From Nocardia rhizosphaerihabitans (GTDB taxonomy: Bacteria > Actinomycetota > Actinomycetes > Mycobacteriales > Mycobacteriaceae), in assembly GCF_014646295.1 (NCBI RefSeq), contig NZ_BMNE01000001.1:682001-746000 (forward strand): 64,000 nt of DNA. Direction: 5' to 3'. Of this stretch, positions 29,222 through 40,531 are shown piece by piece (position 1 is the first letter of the stretch; every line of letters begins with the position of its first letter). The position numbers were made by a program, and so were the translations under genes. Below the pieces are notes generated by a model. That model did not search any database. It saw only the letters and a program-made list of their open reading frames with translations, and was not told the DNA's origin.

Positions 29222-29441
29222 TCTCCAGGCCGATGCCGAGGATCGCGATCAGCCACACGATGCCGACGAAGATGGTGATGCGGTCGAGGTTCTTCTCGAC
29301 GACGGTGGAGCCGGACAGGCTCGACTGCACGCCGCCACCGAACAGGCTGGACAAGCCGCCACCCTTGGCGCGGTGCAGCAGCACCAGCAGCACCAACAGG
29401 ACGCTGGTGATCACAAGGAGGATATCGAGGAACAGCGACAT
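29208..29441 (-). CDS. secG: preprotein translocase subunit SecG
   Basis: A 77-residue subunit of the SecYEG channel. It has two membrane helices joined by the conserved cytoplasmic loop LLHRAKGGGLSSLFGGGVQ, then SSLSGSTVVEKNLDRIT. ATG 29441 gives the same 77-residue length as in mycobacteria; an upstream ATG (29450) would add three residues. The last bases overlap the convergent E1 gene. In mycobacteria secG lies near tpiA; here an MFS exporter and a lipoprotein gene separate them. Confidence 0.95.
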
Positions 29442-29475
29442 GGCGCCCATCCTATGGGGTCGACGCCCGGCTGGT

Positions 29476-31071
29476 CTAACCAGGCTCGACGGCGACCAGG
29501 TGGGCGACGGTTTCGGCGCCGGCCGACCAGTGGGCGACGGTCTGTTCGATCTCCTGGTCGCGGGCGGTGAGCCGGACCTGGTGCTGGTGCATGTGCTCGG
29601 CCCAGGAGCGGACGACGAAGGCTTCGACGAATCGGTCCACGGTGCCGACGTCGCGGTAGAGCCGCCATTCCATCGCGCCGGTGCGCTGCCTGGACCGGCC
29701 GACCATGGCCATCGCCGCGGTGAACCCGGCCACGTCCTCGGGCGGCACGTCGTAGCCGCGCATCACCAGGACCGGGCCGTCCTCGGGGTCGGGTTCGACG
29801 ACGAGCTGCGGTTCGGGCCAGAACGCGGCCGGTGACAGGTCGATGTCCTCGACGTTGTGCCGGATCGGCCACCACAGCGTGCTCACCGCGCAGCAGGCCA
29901 GCAACCCCGCCGCGATCAGCAGCGCCGCCACCGCGCTGTACGCACCGGCGACCAGACCCCACACCAGCGAGCCGATGGCCTGCCCGCCCATGAACACCAG
30001 CATGTACACCGACAGCCCACGTGCCCGCACCCAGGCGGGCAGCAGCAACTGCATGGTCGAGTTCAGCGTCGCCATGGCGAGCAGCCAGGCCAGGCCTGAC
30101 CCGACCAGCAGCACCAGCACGATCGGGACGCTCGGCACCAGCGCCGTCGCCACCGCGCCGAGCCCGAACAGCACAGCGGCCAGCGCCAGCCGCTGGGTCG
30201 GCGTGAACAGCACCCGCAGCCGGGACAGGCCGAGCGCACCGCACACCGCGCCGAGGCCGAGCGCGCCGAGCAGCAGCCCGTAGCCGTCGGAGGCCAGCCC
30301 GAGCCGGTCGTGCGCGATGACCGGCAGCAGCGACCACACCGCGCTGGCGGGCGCGATGAACAGGATCGCGCGGAACAGCACCCGCCGGATCGCGGGCGCG
30401 GCGCGGATGAACCGGGTGCCTGCCTGCAGGGCCGCGAGCGGGCGCTCGCTGGGCAGGGTGCGCATCCGGATCGGCCACTGCGACACCAGCAGCACCGCGA
30501 CGATCCCGACGAACGAGAGCGTGTTGAACCCGAACACCACCGTCGGCCCGGCGATCGACACGATCACCCCCGCCACCGCGGGCCCGACCGCGCGGCCGAT
30601 ATTGACGCTCATGCTGCCCAGCGCCGCCGCGGAGGTGATCTGGTCGCGCGGCACCAGTTCCGGCTGGATCGCCTGCCACGCAGGTGCGGTGAGCGCCTGC
30701 CCGCAACCGAGCAGGAACAGCAGGGTCAGCAGTACCGCGGGCGTGGTGTGCCCGGTGGCGGTGAACACGGTGAGGGTGAGCGAGGCCAGCGCCATCCCCG
30801 ACTGCGCGCCGATCAGCAGCCTGCGCCGGTCGACCAGGTCGGCGAGCACCCCGGACGGGATGGACAGCAACATCACCGGCAACGCGAGCGCGGTCTGCAC
30901 GAACGACACCAGCGCCGCCGCGTTCGGCTGATCGACCAGGATCCACTGCGCGCCGACCGTCTGCATCCACGTGCCCAGATTCGACACCAGCTGCGCGATC
31001 CACAGTGCCCGGAACACCGGCGAGCCCAACGGTGCCCACGTCGACACCGGTCCCGCCGCCACACTGTTCAC
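29476..31071 (-). CDS. MFS exporter (MFS_3 type) with C-terminal ferredoxin-like domain
   Basis: About 531 residues. Residues 10-420 hold around 12 membrane helices, with the MFS loop motif SGVLADLVDRRRLLIGAQ and family-typical QTVGAQWILVD and SAAALGSMSVNIGRAVGPA. Residues about 430-531 form a soluble domain (VLVMRGYDVPPEDVAGFTAA, then YRDVGTVDRFVEAFVVRSWA) resembling a dimeric alpha/beta barrel (antibiotic-monooxygenase-like). This combination is known in the MFS_3/transmembrane secretion effector group. Substrate unknown. The start is GTG 31071; the frame runs on to 31173, but that part is Arg-rich and lacks hydrophobic residues. Divergent from the META lipoprotein. Confidence 0.85.
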   Translation of the reverse strand: MNSVAAGPVSTWAPLGSPVFRALWIAQLVSNLGTWMQTVGAQWILVDQPNAAALVSFVQTALALPVMLLSIPSGVLADLVDRRRLLIGAQSGMALASLTLTVFTATGHTTPAVLLTLLFLLGCGQALTAPAWQAIQPELVPRDQITSAAALGSMSVNIGRAVGPAVAGVIVSIAGPTVVFGFNTLSFVGIVAVLLVSQWPIRMRTLPSERPLAALQAGTRFIRAAPAIRRVLFRAILFIAPASAVWSLLPVIAHDRLGLASDGYGLLLGALGLGAVCGALGLSRLRVLFTPTQRLALAAVLFGLGAVATALVPSVPIVLVLLVGSGLAWLLAMATLNSTMQLLLPAWVRARGLSVYMLVFMGGQAIGSLVWGLVAGAYSAVAALLIAAGLLACCAVSTLWWPIRHNVEDIDLSPAAFWPEPQLVVEPDPEDGPVLVMRGYDVPPEDVAGFTAAMAMVGRSRQRTGAMEWRLYRDVGTVDRFVEAFVVRSWAEHMHQHQVRLTARDQEIEQTVAHWSAGAETVAHLVAVEPG

Positions 31072-31198
31072 CCGCCGAGCATATCCCCGGCGACCTCGCC
31101 CGACCGTGTGCGCAACGGCGGCAGGCCGGGTGCGGCCGCGAGACGGATTCGCCGCAGCTCGAGCCGAATTCACCCCTCTGCCACGTACGATGGGCTAC

Positions 31199-31987
31199 AT
31201 GTCGGCAACTCTGCTCCGTCTCGCCGCGCTCTGTGTACTCGCCACCGCCGCGGCCACGGCCTGTTCCTCCTCCGATTCCGGAAAGGCGCCGGACGACACC
31301 GCGACCCCGATGGGACACACCTACCTCTCCACCGAGGTCGAGGGCGACCCGATCCCCGGCGGCGGCCCGATGAGGCTCACCTTCGCCGAGGGCCGCATCT
31401 CGGCGAACTCCGGCTGCAACACCAGCAGCGGCACCGTCGACCTGAGCGACCACGTCCTGAGCACCTCGCCGCTGGCGAGCACCCTGATGGCGTGCGCCGA
31501 CGACGTCGGCATGTCCGACGCCTGGCAGAACTCCTTCCTGGAGTCCGATCCCACCTGGCGTCTGGACGGCGACAAGCTGACCCTCACCGGCAAGGACACC
31601 ACCATCCACCTCACCGACAAGAAGATCGTCACCCCGGACAAGCCGCTGACCGGCACCACCTGGGTCGTCACCACTCTGATCACCGAGCAGGGCCATGTCC
31701 GCTCCACCACCCTCGACGAGGTGGGCGCGAACCTGACGATCGGCGCGGGCGGCACCGTCAACGGGATGGCCGGCTGCAACCGGATGACCGGCACCGCGGG
31801 CGTCGGCCCCGGCGACGCGGTGAATTTCGCCGTCGCCACCACCAAGATGATGTGCGCACCGGATGTCATGGAGATCGAGAACGCCGTGCTGCGCGCCCTC
31901 GACGGCCGCACGACGTCCACCATCGACGGCGACAGCCTCACCCTGCGCAACGACAACGGCAACGGCCTGATCCTGCACGCGCAGTAG
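31199..31987 (+). CDS. lipoprotein with two META (HslJ-like) domains
   Basis: A 262-residue secreted protein. The signal peptide MSATLLRLAALCVLATAAATAC ends in a Cys, suggesting lipid anchoring, although the residues before the Cys (ATAC) are only a fair lipobox. Two tandem META domains follow, each with its conserved core: RISANSGCNTSSGTV in the first and VNGMAGCNRMTGTAGV in the second. META/HslJ proteins are envelope proteins of poorly defined function, in E. coli linked to heat shock and novobiocin resistance. ATG 31190 is an alternative start. A strong terminator follows. Confidence 0.82.
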   Translation: MSATLLRLAALCVLATAAATACSSSDSGKAPDDTATPMGHTYLSTEVEGDPIPGGGPMRLTFAEGRISANSGCNTSSGTVDLSDHVLSTSPLASTLMACADDVGMSDAWQNSFLESDPTWRLDGDKLTLTGKDTTIHLTDKKIVTPDKPLTGTTWVVTTLITEQGHVRSTTLDEVGANLTIGAGGTVNGMAGCNRMTGTAGVGPGDAVNFAVATTKMMCAPDVMEIENAVLRALDGRTTSTIDGDSLTLRNDNGNGLILHAQ

Positions 31988-31997
31988 CGACGAACGA

Positions 31998-32034
31998 CGA
32001 AGGGCCGGAAACCTTTTCGGTTTCCGGCCCTTCG
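31998..32034. terminator. bidirectional intrinsic terminator
   Basis: A perfect 16-bp stem (31998-32013 with 32019-32034) with loop TTTTC lies between the lipoprotein gene and convergent tpiA. Confidence 0.88.
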
Positions 32035-32050
32035 CCACAACTCTACCCGA

Positions 32051-32839
32051 TCAGGGCAGCGGCCCACCCGCGGCGATCGCCGACAGGGTCGCGAACTCGT
32101 CCGCCTTGAGCGAGGCACCGCCGACCAGGGCGCCGTCGATGTCGGGCTGACCGACCAGCTCGCCGACGTTCTTGGCGTTGACCGACCCGCCGTAGAGCAC
32201 GCGAACACCCGCGGCGACCTCCGGCGAGGCCAGTTCGGCCAGCTCGGCCCGGATCGCGCCGCACACTTCCTGCGCGTCGGCCGCCGAGGCGACCTTGCCG
32301 GTGCCGATCGCCCAGACCGGCTCGTAGGCGATGACGATCTGCGAGATCTGCTCGGCCGTCAGGCCTTTCAGCGAACCACGCAGCTGCTCGAGGTTGTACT
32401 CGACGTGCGTGCCCGCCTCGCGGACGCCGAGACCCTCACCGATGCAGACGATCGGGGTGATCTCGTTCTTCAGCGCCTGCTTGGCCTTGGCCAGCACGAT
32501 CGCGTCGTCCTCGTTGTGGTACTGACGACGCTCCGAGTGCCCGACCACCACGAAGGTGCAGCCCAGCTTGGCCAGCATCGACCCGCTGATCTCACCGGTG
32601 TAGGCGCCCGAGTCGTGCACCGACACGTCCTGCGCACCGTAGGTGAGCAGGAGCTTGTCGCCCTCGACCACCGACTGCACGCTGCGCAGATCGGTGAACG
32701 GCGGGATCACCGACACGTCGACCTTCGCGAAGTACTTCTCCGGCAGCGCGAAGGCCACCTTCTGCACCAGCGCGATGGCCTCGAGGTGGTTGAGGTTCAT
32801 CTTCCAGTTGCCCGCGATGAGCGGCTTACGTGCTGCCAT
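32051..32839 (-). CDS. tpiA: triosephosphate isomerase
   Basis: A 262-residue TIM barrel interconverting dihydroxyacetone phosphate and glyceraldehyde 3-phosphate. Catalytic residues are visible: Lys13 in AGNWKMN, the His in VVGHSERR, and the Glu in [12 protein letters not shown]; the phosphate-binding [10 protein letters not shown] is also present. Last gene of gap-pgk-tpiA on the minus strand; its start is 3 bp after the pgk stop, and the hairpin at 31998-32034 ends the transcript. Confidence 0.97.
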   Translation of the reverse strand: MAARKPLIAGNWKMNLNHLEAIALVQKVAFALPEKYFAKVDVSVIPPFTDLRSVQSVVEGDKLLLTYGAQDVSVHDSGAYTGEISGSMLAKLGCTFVVVGHSERRQYHNEDDAIVLAKAKQALKNEITPIVCIGEGLGVREAGTHVEYNLEQLRGSLKGLTAEQISQIVIAYEPVWAIGTGKVASAADAQEVCGAIRAELAELASPEVAAGVRVLYGGSVNAKNVGELVGQPDIDGALVGGASLKADEFATLSAIAAGGPLP

Positions 32840-32842
32840 CGC

Positions 32843-34057
32843 TCAGCCCTCCAGCACCGAAATACCGGGCAGCTCTTTGCCTTCCAGGTATTCCAGGGAC
32901 GCGCCACCACCGGTGGAGATGTGCGAGAAACCGTCGTCGGGCAGGCCGAGCGTGCGCACGGCGGCCGCCGAGTCACCGCCGCCGACGACCGTGAACGCGC
33001 CCTTGCCGGTGGCGGTCACGATGGCCTCGGCCACCCCGCGGGTGCCCGCGGCGAACTTCTCGAACTCGAACACGCCCATCGGGCCGTTCCAGAACACCGT
33101 CTGCGCCTCGGTCAGCAGCGCGGCGAACCGCGACACCGATTCGGGGCCGATGTCCAGGCCCATCCAGCCGTCGGGGATCTCGGTCGACGCGACGATCTCG
33201 GCGTCCGCGTCGGGCGCGAACTTGTCGGCCGCCACGATGTCGACCGGCAGGTGCAGCACGTCGCCGAAGCGCTCGAGCAGCGACTTGCAGGTGTCGATCA
33301 TCTCTTCCTGCAGCAGCGAGGTGCCCACCGAAAGGCCCTGTGCGGCAAGGAAGGTGAAGCACATGCCGCCGCCGATGACCAGGGTGTCGACCTTGGGGGC
33401 CAGCGCCTCGATGACCGCGAGCTTGTCGGAGACCTTCGAGCCGCCGAGCACCACCGCGTACGGGCGGGCCGGGTCCTGGGTGAGCTTCTGCAGCACGTCG
33501 ACCTCGGCGGCCACCAGCGTGCCCGCGTAGTGCGGGAGCACCTGGGCGACGTCGTAGACCGACGCCTGCTTGCGGTGCACCACACCGAAACCGTCGGAGA
33601 CGAACGCACCGTCGTCGCCGACCAGCTCGACGTAGGCGGCGGCCAGTTTGGCCCGCTCCGAATCGTCCTTGCTGGTCTCGCGCGCGTCGAAACGCACGTT
33701 CTCGAGCAGCAGCACGTCGCCGTCGGTGAGGCCTTCCGAGCGCGAGAGCGCGTCGTAGCCGACCACGTCACCGGCGAGCTGGACGTTGCGGCCCAGCAGC
33801 TCGGCCAGTTTCGCGGCCACCGGGGCCAACGAGAACTTGGCGTCGGGCTCGCCCTTGGGCCGACCCAGGTGGGCCATCACGACCACCTTGGCACCGGCTT
33901 CGACCAGCGCCTGGATGGTCGGGACCGAGGCGATGATGCGGCCCGGGTCGGTGATCTGGCCGTTGTCGTCGAGCGGGACGTTGAGGTCGGAGCGCACGAG
34001 CACGCCCCGGCCCTCGACACCCTCGGCCAGCAGATCTTGCAGTGTCTGGACAGTCAT
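32843..34057 (-). CDS. pgk: phosphoglycerate kinase
   Basis: A 404-residue kinase transferring phosphate between 1,3-bisphosphoglycerate and ADP. Family motifs are [19 protein letters not shown] at the N-terminus, [37 protein letters not shown] and the C-terminal [15 protein letters not shown], then [18 protein letters not shown] 34057 begins 5 bp after the gap stop. The open frame continues far upstream, but that part is antisense-like over gap and not a real extension. Confidence 0.97.
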   Translation of the reverse strand: MTVQTLQDLLAEGVEGRGVLVRSDLNVPLDDNGQITDPGRIIASVPTIQALVEAGAKVVVMAHLGRPKGEPDAKFSLAPVAAKLAELLGRNVQLAGDVVGYDALSRSEGLTDGDVLLLENVRFDARETSKDDSERAKLAAAYVELVGDDGAFVSDGFGVVHRKQASVYDVAQVLPHYAGTLVAAEVDVLQKLTQDPARPYAVVLGGSKVSDKLAVIEALAPKVDTLVIGGGMCFTFLAAQGLSVGTSLLQEEMIDTCKSLLERFGDVLHLPVDIVAADKFAPDADAEIVASTEIPDGWMGLDIGPESVSRFAALLTEAQTVFWNGPMGVFEFEKFAAGTRGVAEAIVTATGKGAFTVVGGGDSAAAVRTLGLPDDGFSHISTGGGASLEYLEGKELPGISVLEG

Positions 34058-34062
34058 CGGGC

Positions 34063-35097
<1,035 letters not shown>

Positions 35098-35209
35098 TCA
35101 AGCGGATTCATTCCGACCGTCACCACACTAGTAGCCGACTGTCGACTTCACGACAGCCACCTGTGATTTGTGAGGTCCCTGCCCCCGGCCTGCGGGAACC
35201 CCAGAATAA

Positions 35210-35243
35210 AGGGCAGAGCGGTCATGCATGACCGCTCTGCCCT
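35210..35243 (-). terminator. 34-bp perfect palindrome, probable terminator of the whiA transcript
   Basis: A 17-bp perfect inverted repeat with no spacer (centre between 35226 and 35227), flanked by TAAA/TTTA-type A/T bases, lies 39 bp beyond the whiA stop. On the minus strand it precedes gap and would separate the two transcription units. Four middle bases would form the loop in RNA. Confidence 0.8.
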
Positions 35244-35282
35244 AAACGTCGGATTCACCACAGCGACCGGCGAACGACCGCG

Positions 35283-36266
35283 CTACGCGTCGTCGAGAAG
35301 TTCGGCCGTCACGGCCGATTCGGTGTCGGGAATGCCGAGGTCCTTGGCCCGCCGGTCCGCCATCGACAGCAGGCGCCGGATCCGTCCGGCCACAGCGTCT
35401 TTCGTCATCGGCGGTTCGGCCAGCTGACCGAGCTCCTCGAGCGAGGCCTGCCGGTGCTGGACGCGCAGCTTGCCCGCGGCGGCCAGGTGGTCCGGCACGT
35501 CGTCGGCGAGGATCTCCAGCGCCCGCTCCACCCGCGCCGCCGCGGCGACGGCCGCCCGTGCCGACCGGCGCAGATTGGCGTCGTCGAAGTTGGCGAGCCG
35601 GTTGGCGGTGGCCCGCACCTCGCGGCGCATCCGGCGTTCCTCCCAGGTGAGCCTGGTGTCCTGCGCGCCCATCCGGGTGAGCAGCGCGCCGATCGCCTCG
35701 CCGTCACGCACCACCACCCGATCGGTGCCGCGGACCTCACGCGCCTTGGCGGTGATACCGAGCCGCCGGGCGGCGCCGACCAGCGCCAATGCCGCCTCCG
35801 GGCCGGGGCAGCTCACCTCGAGCGCCGAGGAACGCCCCGGCTCGGTGAGCGAACCGTGCGCGAGAAACGCACCGCGCCAAGCCGCTTCGGCGTCACCGAT
35901 GCTGCCGCCGACCACCTGGGCGGGCAGCCCGCGCACGGGTCGCCCGCGCACGTCGAGCAAACCGGTCTGGCGCGCCAGCGCCTCGCCTTCCTTCGACACC
36001 CGCACGACGTAGCGGGACGTCTTGCGCAGCCCGCCCGCACCGAGCACGTGCACGTCGGAGCCGTACCCGTAGAGCTCGAAGATCTCCCGGCGCAACCGCC
36101 GCGCGATGGACCCCATGTCCACCTCGGCCTCGACGATCACCCGGCCACCGACAATGTGCAGACCACCGGCGAACCGCAGCAAGGCCGACAATTCCGCCTT
36201 GCGCGAGCTGACCTGCGACACCACGAGCCTGCTCAGCTCGTCCTTCACCTCGGCTGTCATCGCCAC
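35283..36266 (-). CDS. whiA: DNA-binding protein WhiA (sporulation/division regulator)
   Basis: A 327-residue WhiA homologue: two degenerate LAGLIDADG homing-endonuclease-like domains at the N-terminus and a C-terminal helix-turn-helix ([20 protein letters not shown]). Conserved stretches include [39 protein letters not shown] and [20 protein letters not shown]. In Streptomyces WhiA controls sporulation-linked division with WhiB. I chose GTG 36266: AAAGGAG lies 8 bases upstream, and the resulting [10 protein letters not shown] matches the mycobacterial start; ATG 36260 is the alternative. It overlaps the end of the YvcK-like gene. Confidence 0.94.
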   Translation of the reverse strand: MAMTAEVKDELSRLVVSQVSSRKAELSALLRFAGGLHIVGGRVIVEAEVDMGSIARRLRREIFELYGYGSDVHVLGAGGLRKTSRYVVRVSKEGEALARQTGLLDVRGRPVRGLPAQVVGGSIGDAEAAWRGAFLAHGSLTEPGRSSALEVSCPGPEAALALVGAARRLGITAKAREVRGTDRVVVRDGEAIGALLTRMGAQDTRLTWEERRMRREVRATANRLANFDDANLRRSARAAVAAAARVERALEILADDVPDHLAAAGKLRVQHRQASLEELGQLAEPPMTKDAVAGRIRRLLSMADRRAKDLGIPDTESAVTAELLDDA

Positions 36267-37303
36267 GAGACGCGCTCCTTTCCCACCGACCCGGAACGCA
36301 CATCCGATCCCGTGTGCCGTCCCTCGACTCGAAGCCCTGCCAGTTGCGACCGCGGCTGCCGGATCAGCTGATCCAGTGCGGCGGCTAGTTTTCCGGGATG
36401 ATGCCGATCCGTTCCCGGCTCGGCGACATCGCTGAACGTTACCCGTGCGCGCAACTGTTCGGCGGCTCTTGCCACATGTTCCCGTTGCCGCCCCTCGGGC
36501 ACCGACGCCGAGTCGACGAGCACGTCGTCGACCGCGAAATCCGGTGCGTGCTGGGACAATACATGCAGATGACGTTCCGCCGAAAAGCCGGCCGTCTCCC
36601 CCGGCTCGGCGGCCAGGTTCAGCACGAGCACCTTGCGCGCCCTGGTGTGCACCAGCGATTCGTGCAGTTGCGGCACGAGGACATGCGGAATGACGCTGGT
36701 GAACCACGAACCCGGCCCCAGCACAACGACATCCGCGTGCTCGATGGCCGAGGTCGCCTCGGGACTGGCAGGCGGATCGGACGGAATCAGCCGCACCCGC
36801 CGGACCTTACCCGGCGTGGTCGCCACCGCAACCTGACCGCGCACACACCGCCCGATTCGCGGATCCGCTTCCAGGCCCGACACTTCGGCCTCGATGTCGA
36901 GCGGGATCGGCGACATCGGCAGCACCCGGCCGGTGATCCGCAGCAGCCTGCCCACCTCGTCGAGCGCGGCCACCGGGTCACCGAGTACATCGGTGAGCCC
37001 GGCCAGGATCAGATTGCCGACCGAGTGACCGGCCAGCGCGCCCGTTCCGCCGAAACGGTGCTGCACCGTCGTCGCCCAGACGCCGTCGGCGTCCTCGGCG
37101 AGGGCGGCCAGCGCCATCCGCAGGTCACCCGGCGGCAGCATGCCCAGTTCGGCGCGCAGCCTGCCCGACGACCCGCCGTCGTCGGCGACGGTGACGACCG
37201 CGGTGATCCGTCTGGTCAGCCTGCGTACCGCCGTCAGGGTCGCGTAGAGCCCGTGACCGCCGCCCAGCGCGACAACGGCCGGGTCGGCTTCCCATCCACT
37301 CAT
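36257..37303 (-). CDS. YvcK/GlmR-family (CofD-like) regulatory protein
   Basis: A 348-residue protein of the CofD/YvcK fold. It opens with [20 protein letters not shown], followed by [20 protein letters not shown] (the UDP-sugar-binding loop region) and later [19 protein letters not shown]. In Bacillus, GlmR/YvcK binds UDP-GlcNAc and helps direct carbon to peptidoglycan precursors; the mycobacterial homologue (CuvA) is tied to wall metabolism. ATG 37303 overlaps the rapZ stop (ATGA), and its own stop overlaps the whiA start region. The rapZ-yvcK-whiA order is widely conserved. The C-terminal 40 residues are less conserved. Confidence 0.9.
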   Translation of the reverse strand: MSGWEADPAVVALGGGHGLYATLTAVRRLTRRITAVVTVADDGGSSGRLRAELGMLPPGDLRMALAALAEDADGVWATTVQHRFGGTGALAGHSVGNLILAGLTDVLGDPVAALDEVGRLLRITGRVLPMSPIPLDIEAEVSGLEADPRIGRCVRGQVAVATTPGKVRRVRLIPSDPPASPEATSAIEHADVVVLGPGSWFTSVIPHVLVPQLHESLVHTRARKVLVLNLAAEPGETAGFSAERHLHVLSQHAPDFAVDDVLVDSASVPEGRQREHVARAAEQLRARVTFSDVAEPGTDRHHPGKLAAALDQLIRQPRSQLAGLRVEGRHTGSDVRSGSVGKERVSWR

Positions 37304-38256
37304 TCGCGCCCCAGATCCCGGTGCACGACGCGGACGACGTCCACCGCCGCGTGCCCGGTATCGGCGCCGATGCGCTCGCCGAGCGCCTCGGCGATCGCGA
37401 CACTGCGATGCTTGCCGCCGGTGCACCCCACTGCCACCGTCATGTATCGCTTCCCCTCTTGGCGGTATCCGGTCGTGGTCAGGTCGACGAGATGGTGGCA
37501 GGTCTGCAGGTAGTCCTGCGCACCCGGCCTCGACAACACGTAGTCGCTGACCACCGATTCCTGGCCCGTGTGTTCCCGCAGCTCGGGAATCCAGTGCGGG
37601 TTGGGCAGGAATCGCACATCCAACACCATGTCGGCGTCGAGTGGAACACCGTACTTGAATCCGAACGACTGCACGGTCAGTTGCAGCGCTGCGGGCGCGC
37701 CTGCGCCGTACACCTCCTCCAGCTTGCGGTGCAGCTGGTGGATCGACAGCTCGGTGGTGTCGATGACGACATCGGCCGCCGCCTTGACCGCGGCGAGCCG
37801 GACCCGCTCGGCGGTCAGGCCTGCCGAGAGGGTGCCGTCGGGGCTGTCGCTCTGCAGCGGATGCCTGCGCCTGGCGAAGCCGAATCGCCGGATCAGGACA
37901 TCGTCGGAGGCTTCGAGGAACAACACTCTGGTGCGGATGCCTGCCGAGCGCAGCTGCTCGGTGACGCCGGAGAGGTCACCGGTGAAGAACCGGCTGCGCA
38001 CGTCCATGACCAGCGCCAGACGCCGGATCGGTGGTTCGGCTGCGGCGCCGAGCTCGATCATCCGCCCGATCAGTTCGGGCGGCAGGTTGTCGGTGACGTA
38101 CCAGCCGAGATCCTCCAATACGCGCGCGGCGGTGCCGCGGCCCGCGCCGGACAAGCCGGTCACGATGACCACTTCTACTGGTTGCTTTTTGTCGGTGACC
38201 GACCCGGTCTGTCCGGGTACCGCCCCCGCATTGTTGTTCGATTCGACGCGTGTCAT
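37300..38256 (-). CDS. rapZ: RNase adapter RapZ/YvcJ-family nucleotide-binding protein
   Basis: A 318-residue P-loop protein. The nucleotide-binding loop is TGLSGAGRGTA (about residues 33-43), with Arg in place of the usual Walker Lys. The C-terminal domain includes SFGFKYGVPLDADMVLDVRF, RFLPNPHWIPELREHTG and VAVGCTGGKHRSVAIAEAL, hallmarks of the family. E. coli RapZ senses glucosamine-6-phosphate and guides RNase E to a small RNA. In actinobacteria the RNA role is unproven, but binding of amino-sugar signals would fit the adjacent GlmR-like gene. ATG 38256 is the start. Confidence 0.92.
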   Translation of the reverse strand: MTRVESNNNAGAVPGQTGSVTDKKQPVEVVIVTGLSGAGRGTAARVLEDLGWYVTDNLPPELIGRMIELGAAAEPPIRRLALVMDVRSRFFTGDLSGVTEQLRSAGIRTRVLFLEASDDVLIRRFGFARRRHPLQSDSPDGTLSAGLTAERVRLAAVKAAADVVIDTTELSIHQLHRKLEEVYGAGAPAALQLTVQSFGFKYGVPLDADMVLDVRFLPNPHWIPELREHTGQESVVSDYVLSRPGAQDYLQTCHHLVDLTTTGYRQEGKRYMTVAVGCTGGKHRSVAIAEALGERIGADTGHAAVDVVRVVHRDLGRE

Positions 38257-38376
38257 GTCCTACCGGGTCCGTTTCTGGGTGCCTTTCGATCATCCCGCAC
38301 CGGTTCGGGTATCGGGCGCAGACACTCAACGTACGGCACTCGCAATCTTGCGTCCTGTGATCCGCGCCCGTCCTCG

Positions 38377-40365
38377 CTACGGGCTGTTCAGTGCTTCCAG
38401 CACCGCTTTCGCCGTGGAGACGCCGATACCGGGCACCGATGTGATCTCTTCGACAGTCGCGTCCTTTATCCGGGCGACCGAGCCGAAGTGGGTGACCAGC
38501 GCGGTTCGTCTCGCCTCGCCGAGTCCACGTACCGAGTCCAGCGCCGATGCCGTCATCCGCCGCGAGCGTTTGCTGCGGTGGAAGGTGATCGCGAAGCGGT
38601 GTGCCTCGTCGCGCACGCGTTGCAGCAGGTAGAGGGCTTCGCTGTTGCGCGGCATGATCACCGGGTCGGGTTCGCCTGGCACCCATACCTCTTCGAGCCG
38701 CTTGGCGAGGCCGATCACCGCGACGTCGGTGATGCCGAGTTCGTCGAGCACCTCGGCGGCCGCGGCGACCTGGGGCGCTCCGCCGTCGACGACGTAGAGG
38801 TTGGGCGGGTAGGCGAAGCGGCGCGGCTTGCCGGTGGCCGGGTCGACGCCGGGGCGCGAGGTCGGCTCGTCGGTGTCGTCGACCTCGACGTCGACGACCT
38901 GCTGGCGGTCGCGGGCGAGCCTGGCGAAGCGGCGGCGGGTCACCTCGGCGATGCTGCCGACGTCGTCGGAGCGGCCGTCGCCCGCGGCCTCCTTGATCGC
39001 GTAGTGGCGGTAGTCGGATTTGCGGGCGAGGCCGTCCTCGAAGACAACCAGCGAGGCGACGACGTCGGTGCCCTGGACGTGGCTGATATCGACGCACTCG
39101 ATCCGCAGCGGTGCGCTGTCCAGGTCGAGGAAGTCCTGGATGTCTTGCAGCGCTTGGGATCTGGAGGTCAGGTCGCCCGCGCGCTTGAGTTTGTGCTGGG
39201 CCAGTGCCTCGCCCGCGTTGCGCTGCACGGTCTCGGCGAGCGCCTTCTTGTCGCCGCGTTGCGGGACGCGCAGCGAGACCGCGGAACCACGCAGCCTGCT
39301 GAGCCAGTCCTGGATCTCCTCGGCATCCGCGGGCAGTTCGGGGACCAGCACCTCGCGCGGAACGACGACGACATCGCCGTCGGCGTTCTGCTCGGCCATG
39401 GCGGCCTGTTCGCCGTAGAACTGGGTGAGGAACTGTTCGACAAGCGCCGCGAGTTCGGTGCCGGATTCGGCGACGTCGAGCGCGTCGCCGGACTTGTCGA
39501 CCACCCAGCCGCGCTGGCCGCGCACGCGGCCGTCGCGGACGTGGAAGATCTGGACGGCGGCTTCGAGTTCGTCGGTGGCGAAGGCGATCACGTCGGCGTC
39601 GGTGCCTGAGCCGAGCACCACCGCCTGCTTCTCCAGTGCGCGGCGCAAGGCCTGCACGTCGTCGCGCAGGCGGGCGGCGGTCTCGAAGTCGAGGTCGTCG
39701 GCGGCCTCGTGCATGCGCCGTTCCAGCGCGCGCACCATCTTGTCGGTCTTGCCGGAGAGGAAGTCGCAGAAGTCGTCGACGATCTGGCGGTGCTCGTCGG
39801 CGGTGACCCGGCCGACGCACGGCGCCGAGCACTTGTCGATGTAGCCGAGCAGGCAGGGACGCCCGATCTGGCTGTGCCGCTTGAAGACTCCGTTGGAGCA
39901 GGTGCGTGCGGGGAACACCCGCAGCAGCAGGTCGAGTGTCTCGCGGATCGCCCAGGCGTGGGCGTAGGGGCCGAAGTAGCGCACGCCCTTCTTGCGGGCG
40001 CCGCGGTAGACGAACAGGCGCGGGTACTCCTCGTCGAGGGTCACCGCCAGCACCGGATAGGTCTTGTCGTCGCGGTAGCGGACGTTGAACCGCGGATCGA
40101 ATTCCTTGATCCAGTTGTATTCGAGCTGCAGCGCCTCCACCTCGGTGGACACCACCGTCCACTCGACGCCGGCCGCCGTGGTCACCATCTGCCTGGTCCG
40201 CGGGTGCAGCGAGTACACGTCGGCGAAGTAGGAGTTCAACCGGCTGCGCAGGCTCTTGGCCTTGCCGACGTAGACGACGCGCCCGTGCACGTCCCGGAAC
40301 TTGTACACACCGGGTTCGACGGGAATAGTGCCCGGCGCCGGCCGGTACGTCGCGGGATCTGCCAC
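38377..40365 (-). CDS. uvrC: excinuclease ABC subunit C
   Basis: A 662-residue subunit of the UvrABC nucleotide excision repair nuclease; it makes both incisions around a DNA lesion. The N-terminal GIY-YIG domain reads [20 protein letters not shown], the UVR motif [17 protein letters not shown] binds UvrB, the RNase H-like domain carries [18 protein letters not shown], and the C-terminal helix-hairpin-helix region ends [16 protein letters not shown]. Cys residues after residue 150 (RTCSNGVF...[13 protein letters not shown]) match the iron-sulfur cysteines described for UvrC. First gene of the uvrC-rapZ-yvcK-whiA group, with a 120-bp gap before rapZ. Confidence 0.96.
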   Translation of the reverse strand: MADPATYRPAPGTIPVEPGVYKFRDVHGRVVYVGKAKSLRSRLNSYFADVYSLHPRTRQMVTTAAGVEWTVVSTEVEALQLEYNWIKEFDPRFNVRYRDDKTYPVLAVTLDEEYPRLFVYRGARKKGVRYFGPYAHAWAIRETLDLLLRVFPARTCSNGVFKRHSQIGRPCLLGYIDKCSAPCVGRVTADEHRQIVDDFCDFLSGKTDKMVRALERRMHEAADDLDFETAARLRDDVQALRRALEKQAVVLGSGTDADVIAFATDELEAAVQIFHVRDGRVRGQRGWVVDKSGDALDVAESGTELAALVEQFLTQFYGEQAAMAEQNADGDVVVVPREVLVPELPADAEEIQDWLSRLRGSAVSLRVPQRGDKKALAETVQRNAGEALAQHKLKRAGDLTSRSQALQDIQDFLDLDSAPLRIECVDISHVQGTDVVASLVVFEDGLARKSDYRHYAIKEAAGDGRSDDVGSIAEVTRRRFARLARDRQQVVDVEVDDTDEPTSRPGVDPATGKPRRFAYPPNLYVVDGGAPQVAAAAEVLDELGITDVAVIGLAKRLEEVWVPGEPDPVIMPRNSEALYLLQRVRDEAHRFAITFHRSKRSRRMTASALDSVRGLGEARRTALVTHFGSVARIKDATVEEITSVPGIGVSTAKAVLEALNSP

Positions 40366-40531
40366 GCATCCAGCCTAGCGAGGACGTCCGACAGGCCGGT
40401 CGCGCCGGCGGACATCGGCTCCCCCTGAGATGACGCGCGGGCACCGATGATCTTGAATGGTGCGCGGGGGGCTTCTGCCGGAATCGATCTGTGCTGCCGT
40501 CTCCCGATGATCCACTCGGAAAGGACAGCCG

